A DNA stretch of 64,000 nt from the NCBI GenBank assembly GCA_016223165.1, contig JACRPO010000005.1:62001-126000 (forward strand), written 5' to 3'. The stretch is from Burkholderiales bacterium (lineage in GTDB: Bacteria; Pseudomonadota; Gammaproteobacteria; Burkholderiales; Burkholderiaceae_C). This document shows positions 1-8,290 of this stretch, piece by piece; position 1 is the stretch's first letter, and each line of letters opens with the position of its first letter. A model generated the notes under the pieces. The model searched no databases. It was not told the origin of the DNA and was given only the letters and a program-made list of their open reading frames with translations. The position numbers were made by a program, and so were the translations under genes.

Positions 1-9
1 CGAAACTGA

Positions 10-372
<363 letters not shown>

Positions 373-417
373 GCGCGCCGGGCCCCGCGCGGTTCTTCGT
401 TCTTCCTTCGTTCTTCT
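373..417 (+). terminator. Possible terminator between convergent glnB and LOG gene
   Basis: Directly after the glnB stop, GCGCG (373-377) can pair with CGCGC (386-390). It is followed by a pyrimidine tract (392-419) rich in TTC, in which an eleven-base unit around TTCGTTCTTCC is nearly duplicated. The stem is short and the tract is interrupted by C and G, so function as an intrinsic terminator is only plausible. Confidence 0.35.
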
Positions 418-1017
418 TCAGATGCGCGAGTAGTCCTCGGGGCCCCTGGCGCCGCGCGCGCGGGCCGCGAGTTCGAGCAGCAGCCGTTCCGGCTCGTCAT
501 CGGTGACGAGCGCCGACAAGGGCTCGGCGCCGAGAAAGCCCTCGGCGACCATCTGCCTGCACAAGTGCAGGAAGGCGTCGTAGTAGCCCTCGATGTTGAG
601 CAGGCCGATCGGCTGGTCGTGGTAGCCGAGCTGCCGCCAGGTCCACACCTCGAACAGCTCCTCCATCGTGCCGATGCCGCCGGGCAGGGCGATGAAGAGG
701 TCGGCGCGCTCGGCCATCATCTGCTTGCGCTCGTGCATCGTGCGCACCACGTGCAACTCGGTCAGGCCGCGGTGGCCGACCTCGCGCTGCATGAGCGCCT
801 CGGTGATGACGCCGACCGCGGTGCCACCGGCGGCGAGCGTGGCGTCGGCGACCTCGCCCATCAGGCCGACGTGGCCGCCGCCGTAGACGAGCTGCCAGCC
901 GCGCCGGCCGATGGCGCCGCCCAGGCGCTTCGCGGCCTGCGTGTAGGCTGGGCGCAGGCCATGTCGGGAACCGCAGTAGACGCAGATGCGCGGCGAGGGC
1001 AGGGCGTTCAGGGTCAT
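418..1017 (-). CDS. LOG family protein (TIGR00730 type nucleotide phosphoribohydrolase)
   Basis: A 199-residue protein with a Rossmann fold and the family signature PGGIGTMEELFEVWTW. LOG proteins cleave the N-glycosidic bond of nucleoside 5'-monophosphates (cytokinin precursors in plants, AMP and relatives in bacteria). The N-terminal ICVYCGSRHG loop and the YGGGHVGLMG phosphate-binding segment are also visible. Its ATG (1017) overlaps the stop of the RDD gene by four bases, making it the last gene of a five-gene coupled unit beginning with an ECF sigma factor. The family is clear; the substrate and the reason for its link to a sigma factor operon are not. Confidence 0.88.
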   Translation of the reverse strand: MTLNALPSPRICVYCGSRHGLRPAYTQAAKRLGGAIGRRGWQLVYGGGHVGLMGEVADATLAAGGTAVGVITEALMQREVGHRGLTELHVVRTMHERKQMMAERADLFIALPGGIGTMEELFEVWTWRQLGYHDQPIGLLNIEGYYDAFLHLCRQMVAEGFLGAEPLSALVTDDEPERLLLELAARARGARGPEDYSRI

Positions 1018-1544
1018 GGGGTGTGCGGGTTGCCGGTGCGTGCTTCGACGATGCAGGTGCCGCAGACTACGTCATGCAGGAACTGACGGTCGGGGCGCAG
1101 TCGCGCCAGCGCCGTATAAGCGAGCACGCCCGTGCCGACCACGCTCGTGATCGCGACGGCGCTGGTGAGGCCCGCGGCGTTCACGATGACGAGCGCAGGC
1201 AGGAACCAGAGCCAGGCGAGCAGGTATCGCGCGGCGGCGCGCAGCGGGCTCGGTGGTCGGCCGTCCTGTGCCTGCACGCGAAGCCGCCAGGTTCGCATGG
1301 CCAGCGTCTGGCCCTGGCTCGACCAGAAATAGATGAAGTACAGGCCCAGCACCACGAAGAGCGTGACCTGCAGGCCGAGTGCGCCCTTCAGCGCGTGCCG
1401 CTGGTCGGTGGCCACGCCGTAGACCAACCCGACGAACCAGACGATGCCGAAGAGCAGCACGCCCTCGTAGAGAAAGCCGGCGAGACGGCGCACGATGCTG
1501 GGCGCGCGCGGCACCGGGCGCGGTGCCGCCGAGGCGACCGTCAC
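1014..1544 (-). CDS. RDD family integral membrane protein
   Basis: A 176-residue membrane protein with an RDD-type arrangement: an N-terminal RRLAGFLYEGVLLFG segment, then hydrophobic segments at about 26-45, 55-75, 108-125 and 130-150. RDD proteins are small membrane proteins, mostly of unknown function, with some members linked to ion exchange. I take the GTG at 1544 as start because it overlaps the DUF3106 stop in a GTGA junction; the stop overlaps the LOG gene start in an ATGA junction. It sits in the sigma-factor operon, which suggests an envelope role, but the sequence shows no specific activity. Confidence 0.82.
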   Translation of the reverse strand: MTVASAAPRPVPRAPSIVRRLAGFLYEGVLLFGIVWFVGLVYGVATDQRHALKGALGLQVTLFVVLGLYFIYFWSSQGQTLAMRTWRLRVQAQDGRPPSPLRAAARYLLAWLWFLPALVIVNAAGLTSAVAITSVVGTGVLAYTALARLRPDRQFLHDVVCGTCIVEARTGNPHTP

Positions 1545-2314
1545 GGCTGTCGCGTGGGGTCGCTGGAGGCCGCCGTGCGCATGGCCGCCGCCTGCGGGCC
1601 ACGCCGCGGCAGCAGCGTCTTCGGATCAACGAAACCCGGCGTCGCCACGATCTTGGGCAGACCATGCTGGTGGTGCATCGGCGGCCTGGCCTGTGCCGCG
1701 ACGGTGTTCGTGCTGGCACCGGGCTTGGCTTGCACCACGGTGGGCGCCACGGCGCGGGGTGGAGGGGTGGGCGTGCTCGCCACGAGGTTGCGCTTGCTGC
1801 TTCCGGTCCCGGGCGTTGCCGCCGCGGAGGCCCTGGATGCAGCGCTGGCCGAAGGCGCCGCAGGCTTACCGGCGGCCTGCGCGAGGCGCTTGCGCTCGTC
1901 GTCAGGCAGCGCCTGATAGGCGAGCCAGCGCTCCTGGCGCGTCTCGGCGCCGATGCGGCGGGTCTCCTGGAACTGCACGCGTGCCCTGGCGCGTTCGGCG
2001 GGCGTCATCGCGGCCCATGCGGCCATGCGCTCCTGCACGCGGCGCCGCTCGTCGGCGGGCATACCAGGGAAGCGATTGGCGACGTCGATCCATTTCATCT
2101 TGTGGATGGGGTCGAGGGCGTCCCAGCCGGGGCGAATGGGTGCCAGCGCCTGCTGCTGGGCTGGCGCCAGGCTCGCCCATGCTGGACCCGAGACGCTGGC
2201 GACGGCGGGCGGCGTGGTCGGCGCCGGTGGCGCGGCGAGAAGCGGCATTCCGGCGGCGAATGCGCAGGAAACAACCGTCAGTGCCTGCAGGACGCGGCGT
2301 GCGCCGGGGCTCAC
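1541..2314 (-). CDS. Exported DUF3106 protein
   Basis: A 257-residue protein read from a GTG at 2314 that overlaps the DUF3619 stop (GTGA). The N-terminus (RRVLQALTVVSCAFAAGMPL followed by LLAAPPAP) looks like a signal peptide, so a periplasmic location is likely. The central part (about 40-130) is a DUF3106 domain: short amphipathic helices with recurring Trp and motifs such as LAPAQQQAL and MTPAERARAR, which loosely recall CpxP/Spy-type helical periplasmic proteins. The C-terminal third is low-complexity Ala/Pro/Thr. Longer upstream starts would run far into DUF3619. Function unknown; its position suggests a sensor or effector of the sigma factor encoded two genes upstream. Confidence 0.8.
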   Translation of the reverse strand: MSPGARRVLQALTVVSCAFAAGMPLLAAPPAPTTPPAVASVSGPAWASLAPAQQQALAPIRPGWDALDPIHKMKWIDVANRFPGMPADERRRVQERMAAWAAMTPAERARARVQFQETRRIGAETRQERWLAYQALPDDERKRLAQAAGKPAAPSASAASRASAAATPGTGSSKRNLVASTPTPPPRAVAPTVVQAKPGASTNTVAAQARPPMHHQHGLPKIVATPGFVDPKTLLPRRGPQAAAMRTAASSDPTRQP

Positions 2315-2760
2315 GGCGCGGGCTCCCTCAGGAACTCGGCGAAGCCCGGGTCGACGTAGGCGGCAGGCGGCAGATCGTCTGAAAGCAGGAGTGCGTCGAC
2401 CTCCGCTGCGGCGCGAACCTGCTCGAGCTCGCCCTGGCGCTGGATGAGGAGCAGCCCGAACACCAGCAGCAGCAGGGGCAGGACCGACGCGGCCCGCTGC
2501 CACCACGGCGCCGCGCTGCCCATCAGGGCCATGCCGCCACTCGTCACGCCGACGACGGCGACCTCGGACGCGGCACGGGACTGCGGCGCCACGCGCCGCG
2601 CATGGGCCGCGCGGGCCAGCGCCTGCTCGCGGGCGACGCGCAAGCGTTCGCCGATGTCGTGCGGCAACTGCTGCGCCCGCTCGGTCAACCCGGAACTCAG
2701 CCGGGCCGCCAACCGGGCCTCGATGGCCTGAAGGTCGGGGAGTCGGCTGCGGCGGTTCAT
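2311..2760 (-). CDS. DUF3619 single-pass membrane protein, possible anti-sigma factor
   Basis: A 149-residue protein from the ATG at 2760, which overlaps the sigma factor stop (ATGA). An N-terminal charged helical region (1-75) with the segment LTERAQQLPHDIGERLRVAR precedes one hydrophobic segment at about 88-107 (RAASVLPLLLLVFGLLLIQR) and a short acidic tail. The topology (cytoplasmic N-terminus, one TM, small outer tail) and the position directly after an ECF sigma gene are what an anti-sigma factor would show. No zinc-binding anti-sigma motif (HxxxCxxC) is present, so this role is an inference only. Confidence 0.78.
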   Translation of the reverse strand: MNRRSRLPDLQAIEARLAARLSSGLTERAQQLPHDIGERLRVAREQALARAAHARRVAPQSRAASEVAVVGVTSGGMALMGSAAPWWQRAASVLPLLLLVFGLLLIQRQGELEQVRAAAEVDALLLSDDLPPAAYVDPGFAEFLREPAP

Positions 2761-3323
2761 AGGGTGATTCCTCGGGCTCGGAGCGCCTTCGCCAACGCGT
2801 GAACTGCCCGGGAGCAATGCGTCTTAACGCTTCCCTCCGAGCAGCCCATCACCGCAGCGGTCTCGGCGACGTCGAATTCCTCCCAGTAACGCAGCAGGAA
2901 AGCCTCGCGTTGACGGGTCGGAAGCTCGGCCACCTCGGACTCCACGGCGCTCAGGATCTGGGTTCGCGACACGGTGTCCAGTGCACTTTCCGTACCCAGC
3001 GAGCCGTCCAGCGTGTGCAGCATTTCCAGGAGATCGAAGTCGCCGTCGTCGTCGGCGCCCTCGAAGTCCGAGAGGTTCTGCATCACGGCGTTGCGGACCT
3101 TTTCGCGACGGAAGAAGTCCATCGTCGCGTTGCTCAGGATGCGCTGGAACAGCAGCGGCCACTCGGCGGGTGGACGCTCGGCGTACTTCTCGGCCAGCTT
3201 GATCATGGCCTCCTGGACGATGTCCAGAGCGGCGTCGTCGCTGCGCACGGCGTACACCGTGCGCTTGAAGGCGCGCTTCTCGACGCTCTTGAGGAAGTCG
3301 GACAGGTCTTTGTCGGGTGCCAA
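2757..3323 (-). CDS. ECF-type RNA polymerase sigma factor
   Basis: A 188-residue sigma-70-family protein with region 2 (about 27-75, including DIVQEAMIKLAEKY and the -10-recognition segment MDFFRREKVRN) and region 4 (about 130-185, with LPTRQREAFLLRYWEEFDVA and the helix-turn-helix CSEGSVKTHCSRA). There is no region 3, as expected for an extracytoplasmic-function sigma. The most upstream in-frame start is a TTG at 3323; an internal start is possible. It heads a chain of five genes joined by 4-bp overlaps. Its regulon cannot be read from the sequence. Confidence 0.88.
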   Translation of the reverse strand: MAPDKDLSDFLKSVEKRAFKRTVYAVRSDDAALDIVQEAMIKLAEKYAERPPAEWPLLFQRILSNATMDFFRREKVRNAVMQNLSDFEGADDDGDFDLLEMLHTLDGSLGTESALDTVSRTQILSAVESEVAELPTRQREAFLLRYWEEFDVAETAAVMGCSEGSVKTHCSRAVHALAKALRARGITL

Positions 3324-3619
3324 CGCACGTCTGGGCGAGCGGCCCGGATCGGGCGCGCGGGATTATGTCATCGCCCCTCGGTGGAGCCCGCCGGCCGGTC
3401 GGTGCACCGCAGTGGACCAACGGCGCCGTGGCGAAGTGGCGACGGGTGCGCTACGGCCGATGCCATAATGCTGCTTCGCACAACGCTCTTTGGGTCTCCC
3501 GTCGGCCGCCTGACCCAGGCGGCGATCAGTGGACCGCGCAGGTACCGAAGCCGCCTCACGAGGGCGCGCGGAGGTGCACCGATGGATTCTCGTCAGAGAG
3601 AAATTCTCAGAGGTTCAAG
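3324..3619. promoter_or_regulatory. Divergent intergenic region between sigma operon and ilvB
   Basis: No gene is supported here. Two CATAAT hexamers, which stand out in GC-rich DNA, could be -10 elements: one on the minus strand (3367-3362), about 40 bases before the sigma start, and one on the plus strand (3464-3469), about 150 bases before ilvB. Neither has a convincing -35. The long plus-strand leader shows no run of Leu, Val or Ile codons, so a classical ilv attenuator peptide is not apparent. Confidence 0.4.
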
Positions 3620-5401
3620 ATGGAAATGTCTGCCGCGGAAGTCAAGCGTGCTGCCCAAGCACGGCCTTCCTCCCCCCAAGATCCCGCCGCGGAGCCCAAC
3701 GGTTCCGAGATCCTCGTTCGCTGCCTGCAGGCCGAAGGCGTGAAGTACCTCTGGGGCTACCCCGGCGGTGCGGTGCTGTACATCTACGACGCGCTGTACA
3801 AGCAGGACAGCATCCAGCACGTGCTCGTGCGCCACGAGCAGGCTGCCGTGCATGCGGCCGACGGCTATGCGCGCGCCACCGGCGAGGTCGGCGTCGCGCT
3901 CGTCACCTCCGGCCCCGGCGTCACCAATGCCGTCACCGGCATCGCCACGGCCTACATGGACTCGATCCCGATGGTGATCGTCACCGGCCAGGTGCCGACG
4001 CCGGCGATCGGCCTCGACGCCTTCCAGGAATGCGACACGGTCGGCATCACGCGCCCGATCGTCAAGCACAACTTCCTCGTCAAGGACGTGCGCGACCTCG
4101 CGCTGACGATGAAGAAGGCCTTCCACATCGCGCGCACCGGGCGCCCGGGGCCGGTCGTTGTCGACATCCCGAAGGATGTGTCACTGAAGACGGCGCCTTT
4201 CCACTACCCCGACAAGATCGAGATGCGCTCGTACAACCCGGTGCGCAAGGGGCATGGCGGCCAGATCCGCAAGGCGGTGCAGCTGCTGCTGGCCGCGAAG
4301 CGGCCCTATATCTACACCGGCGGCGGCGTCGTGCTCGGCAACGCCGCGCCCGAGCTGCGCCGGCTGGCCGACCTGCTCGGCTTCCCGTGCACGAACACGC
4401 TCATGGGCCTGGGCGCCATCGCCGCCAGCGACCCCAAGTTCCTCGGCATGCTCGGCATGCACGGCACCTACGAGGCGAACATGACGATGCAGCACTGCGA
4501 CGTGCTGCTCGCCGTGGGCGCGCGCTTCGACGACCGCGTCATCGGCAACCCGAAGCACTTCGCGTCGGTCGAGCGCAAGATCATCCACGTGGACATCGAT
4601 CCCTCGTCGATCTCCAAGCGCGTGAAGGTCGACGTGCCGATCGTCGGCGACGTCAAGGAAGTGCTGCTCGAGCTGATGGCGCAGATCGAGGAGGGCAAGG
4701 CCCGGCCCGATGCGCAAGCCCTTGCCGCCTGGTGGAGCCAGATCAACGAGTGGCGCAAGCGCGAGTGCCTGAGCTACCGGCGCAGCAGCGAGGTCATCAA
4801 GCCGCAGATGGTGGTCGAGAAGCTCTGGGAGATGACGCGCGGCACCGACGCCTACGTCACGAGCGACGTCGGCCAGCATCAGATGTGGGCGGCGCAGTTC
4901 TACCGCTTCGAGGAGCCGCGTCGCTGGATCAACTCCGGCGGCCTCGGCACGATGGGCGTCGGCCTGCCCTACGCCATGGGCATCAAGCTCGCCAAGCCCG
5001 ACGCCGATGTTTTCTGCATCACCGGCGAGGGCAGCATCCAGATGTGCCTGCAGGAGCTGTCGACCTGCAAGCAGTACGACACGCCGGTGAAGATCGTCTC
5101 GCTGAACAACCGCTATCTCGGCATGGTGCGGCAGTGGCAGGAGCTCGACTACGGCGGCCGCTACTCGCACAGCTACATGGACGCGCTGCCCGACTTCGTG
5201 AAGCTCGCCGAGGCCTACGGCCATGTCGGCATGCTGGTCGAGAAGCCGGCCGACGTCGAGCCGGCGCTGCGCGAGGCGATCCGGCTGAAGGACCGCACCG
5301 TCTTCATCGACGTGCGCACCGACCCCACCGAGAACGTCTGGCCCATGGTGCAGGCGGGCAAGGGCATCTCGGAGATGCTGCTCGGCAGCGAGGACCTGTA
5401 G
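3620..5401 (+). CDS. ilvB: Acetolactate synthase large subunit
   Basis: A 593-residue ThDP enzyme that condenses two pyruvates, or pyruvate and 2-ketobutyrate, in the first common step of Val, Leu and Ile synthesis. The catalytic glutamate lies in VRHEQAAVHAADGYARATG near residue 75, and the ThDP/Mg site is the GEGS...NN segment near 470-500 (GEG instead of the commoner GDG). The frame stays open upstream, but the start at 3620 is preceded by AGAGG six bases away and gives the normal N-terminus; a second ATG lies two codons in. It is followed by ilvN, ilvC, pssA and leuA on the same strand. Confidence 0.96.
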   Translation: MEMSAAEVKRAAQARPSSPQDPAAEPNGSEILVRCLQAEGVKYLWGYPGGAVLYIYDALYKQDSIQHVLVRHEQAAVHAADGYARATGEVGVALVTSGPGVTNAVTGIATAYMDSIPMVIVTGQVPTPAIGLDAFQECDTVGITRPIVKHNFLVKDVRDLALTMKKAFHIARTGRPGPVVVDIPKDVSLKTAPFHYPDKIEMRSYNPVRKGHGGQIRKAVQLLLAAKRPYIYTGGGVVLGNAAPELRRLADLLGFPCTNTLMGLGAIAASDPKFLGMLGMHGTYEANMTMQHCDVLLAVGARFDDRVIGNPKHFASVERKIIHVDIDPSSISKRVKVDVPIVGDVKEVLLELMAQIEEGKARPDAQALAAWWSQINEWRKRECLSYRRSSEVIKPQMVVEKLWEMTRGTDAYVTSDVGQHQMWAAQFYRFEEPRRWINSGGLGTMGVGLPYAMGIKLAKPDADVFCITGEGSIQMCLQELSTCKQYDTPVKIVSLNNRYLGMVRQWQELDYGGRYSHSYMDALPDFVKLAEAYGHVGMLVEKPADVEPALREAIRLKDRTVFIDVRTDPTENVWPMVQAGKGISEMLLGSEDL

Positions 5402-5421
5402 CCGGCTGTACGCCCGGGCGG

Positions 5422-5447
5422 GATGCCGGCGTTACCGCGCCGGCATC
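5422..5447 (+). other. Perfect 10-bp hairpin between ilvB and ilvN
   Basis: GATGCCGGCG (5422-5431) pairs perfectly with CGCCGGCATC (5438-5447) around a six-base loop. Flanking CCCGGG motifs could extend it as an outer stem. No T-run follows, so it is not a standard intrinsic terminator; it may be an mRNA-processing or stability element in the unusually long 172-base gap between the two subunits. Confidence 0.5.
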
Positions 5448-5573
5448 GGCGGCCCGGGTTGCGGCCGGCGCAGCCTCGTTGCGCCCTCTCCATCCACTCC
5501 ACCTTCAACAGTGCGGTCAAGGCCTCGGGGTTACCGCCCCGCCGGCCGAAGAGCCGCGCAGGACGAAGCGAAC

Positions 5574-6065
5574 ATGAAACACATCATCGCCGTGCTGCTC
5601 GAGAACGAGCCGGGCGCCCTCTCGCGCGTCGTGGCGCTCTTCTCGGCGCGCGGCTACAACATCGAAAGCCTCACCGTCGCGCCGACCGAGGACCCCTCGT
5701 TGTCGCGCATGACCATCGTCACCACTGGCAGCGACGACGTCATCGAACAGATCACCAAGCACCTGAACCGCCTGATCGAAGTGGTCAAGGTGGTCGACCT
5801 GACCGAGGGCGCCTTCATCGAGCGCGAGCTCATGCTCATCAAGGTGCGCGCGGTCGGCAAGGAGCGCGAGGAGATGAAGCGCATGGCCGACATCTTCCGC
5901 GGCCGCATCATCGACGTCACCGAAAAGAGCTACACGATCGAGCTGACGGGCGATTCGCCCAAGCTCGACGCCTTCCTCGTCGCCATCGACCGGGCGGCGA
6001 TTCTCGAAACCGTGCGCACCGGGGCCAGCGGCGTCGGGCGCGGCGAGCGCATCCTGAGGGTGTGA
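5574..6065 (+). CDS. ilvN: Acetolactate synthase small (regulatory) subunit
   Basis: A 163-residue IlvN/IlvH-type subunit. It starts with MKHIIAVLLENEPGALSRV, the beginning of an N-terminal ACT domain (about 3-77) that binds valine for feedback inhibition, followed by the conserved C-terminal domain (ERELMLIKV near 84, then a second small domain to about 160). A purine-rich AGGACGAAG stretch precedes the ATG. The upstream in-frame extension lacks homology, so 5574 is chosen. It partners the preceding large subunit. Confidence 0.96.
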   Translation: MKHIIAVLLENEPGALSRVVALFSARGYNIESLTVAPTEDPSLSRMTIVTTGSDDVIEQITKHLNRLIEVVKVVDLTEGAFIERELMLIKVRAVGKEREEMKRMADIFRGRIIDVTEKSYTIELTGDSPKLDAFLVAIDRAAILETVRTGASGVGRGERILRV

Positions 6066-6073
6066 GACGAAAA

Positions 6074-6107
6074 GCCAGCCTTTCGGGCCTGGCCAAGCAA
6101 TCTTTTT
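6074..6107 (+). terminator. Weak stem-loop and T-run between ilvN and ilvC
   Basis: CCAG (6075-6078) can pair with CTGG (6089-6092), with an inner CC/GG step and one bulge, and a run of five Ts follows at 6103-6107, after ten intervening bases. It could be a partial terminator or processing site within the operon. The stem is short and the T-run distant, so support is weak. Confidence 0.25.
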
Positions 6108-6109
6108 AG

Positions 6110-7135
<1,026 letters not shown>

Positions 7136-7199
7136 GCACGCAGCCGGGCGCGGGTCGCGGGAACCGGGGCCACCGGCGCGGCCCCGGGCGACGAGGCGT

Positions 7200-8063
7200 A
7201 TGCTTTCATCCATGAACGAACCCGCACGTCTCCCACACGGCACCGAGCCCGGTGCGCCGCTGGAGGCGGACGTGATCGAGCTGCCGCGGCCCAAGCGCCG
7301 CGGCATCTACGTGCTGCCCAACGCCATCACGCTGGCGGCGCTGTTTGCCGGCTTCTATGCCGTCGTGATGGCGATGAACGGCCGCTTCGAGGTGGCCTGC
7401 CTGGCCGTGCTCGTCGCCGCCGTGCTCGACAGCCTCGACGGCCGCGTGGCGCGCATGACGCACACGCAGAGCGCCTTCGGCGAGCAGATGGACAGCCTGT
7501 GCGACATGGTGGGCTTCGGCGCCGCACCGGCCCTCATCGTCTACGAGTGGGCGCTCAAGGGCCTGGGCAAGTCCGGCCTCATCGCCGCGTTCGTCTACTG
7601 CGCCGGCGCCGCGCTGCGCCTGGCGCGCTTCAACACCAACATCGGCATCGTCGACAAGCGCTACTTCCAGGGCCTGCCGAGCCCGGCCGCGGCGGCGCTG
7701 GTGGTGGGGCTCATATGGGTCATGGACGATGCCGGCTTCAAGGATGTGTCCAAGCTGCCGTGGCTCGCCTGGTCGGCGTTCGGCGTCACGCTGTATGCCG
7801 GGCTCACGATGGTGACCAACGCGCCTTTCTACAGCTTCAAGGTGTGGGGCGGCCGGCGCACGGTGCCGTTCGCGGTCATCGTCGGCATCGCGCTCGTCAT
7901 CGCGCTCGTCAACGTGCATCCGCCGATCGTGCTGTTCGCGATGTTCTGCCTCTACGGCCTGTCGGGTTACGCGATCTACGCCTGGCGCAAGGCCAAGGGC
8001 CAGCGCACGAGCGTGATCGCCACCTCCACCGAAGAACCGGAGGAGAAGGGGTTGCACCCGTGA
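7200..8063 (+). CDS. pssA: CDP-diacylglycerol--serine O-phosphatidyltransferase
   Basis: A 287-residue integral membrane enzyme making phosphatidylserine, the precursor of phosphatidylethanolamine. The CDP-alcohol phosphotransferase signature is complete: D-S-L-D-G-R-V-A-R near residue 80 followed by GEQMDSLCD. About seven hydrophobic segments follow the basic PKRRGIYVLPNAITL entry. The start is uncertain: GAGG at 7193-7196 is only three bases before the ATG at 7200, while an ATG at 7212 (starting MNEPARL) is 15 away. It lies between ilvC and leuA, a gene order common in Burkholderiales. Confidence 0.94.
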   Translation: MLSSMNEPARLPHGTEPGAPLEADVIELPRPKRRGIYVLPNAITLAALFAGFYAVVMAMNGRFEVACLAVLVAAVLDSLDGRVARMTHTQSAFGEQMDSLCDMVGFGAAPALIVYEWALKGLGKSGLIAAFVYCAGAALRLARFNTNIGIVDKRYFQGLPSPAAAALVVGLIWVMDDAGFKDVSKLPWLAWSAFGVTLYAGLTMVTNAPFYSFKVWGGRRTVPFAVIVGIALVIALVNVHPPIVLFAMFCLYGLSGYAIYAWRKAKGQRTSVIATSTEEPEEKGLHP

Positions 8064-8094
8064 GTTCCCGAAGGGAGGCAACGACCGAGCGTGG

Positions 8095-8100
8095 TACATT
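8095..8100 (+). promoter_or_regulatory. Candidate -10 element for leuA leader transcript
   Basis: TACATT lies eight bases before the leader-peptide ATG, so a transcript started from it would be nearly leaderless. An imperfect inverted repeat, TTCCCGAAGGGA, lies upstream at about 8065-8076. No clear -35 is seen at normal spacing, so the promoter call is tentative. Confidence 0.35.
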
Positions 8101-8107
8101 CGCCGCC

Positions 8108-8167
8108 ATGACGTTGCGCGACCTCCCGATCGGCCTGCTACTGCTAGGAGCCCTGCGGGTTCGCTGA
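8108..8167 (+). CDS. Leucine-rich leader peptide upstream of leuA (putative LeuL)
   Basis: A 19-codon frame, MTLRDLPIGLLLLGALRVR, ends in TGA 123 bases before leuA. Seven of 19 residues are Leu. Four Leu codons run in a row (8135-8146) as CTG CTA CTG CTA, and CTA is a rare codon in a genome this GC-rich. A perfect 10-bp stem follows at 8201-8231. This is the layout of a ribosome-mediated attenuator, in which stalling at Leu codons when charged tRNA-Leu is scarce would change downstream RNA folding. There is no Shine-Dalgarno sequence; the ATG may lie almost at the transcript 5' end. Confidence 0.7.
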   Translation: MTLRDLPIGLLLLGALRVR

Positions 8168-8200
8168 TCGCGCGTCTTCCACACGTCCCTTCTTCCGATC

Positions 8201-8240
8201 AACGGCCCGCCAGCGCAAGCAGCGGGCCGTTGTCCCTATT
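8201..8240 (+). terminator. Attenuator-like stem before leuA
   Basis: AACGGCCCGC (8201-8210) pairs perfectly with GCGGGCCGTT (8222-8231) around an 11-base loop. The following bases (TGTCCCTATT) are only moderately T-rich. GCGGGTT at 8155-8161, just after the Leu codons, could compete for the left arm (CCCGC plus the AA end) and so act as an antiterminator. This alternative pairing is my inference. Confidence 0.6.
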
Positions 8241-8290
8241 GCAGATCCTGCTTGCCACCTCGCCAAACCGACAAGCCCAGGGGCACGACC

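Noticed and set aside
3317-3619. N-terminal extension of ilvB by about 100 codons
   Set aside because: No homology, no ribosome-binding site at the far start, and AGAGG before 3620 gives the standard enzyme length.
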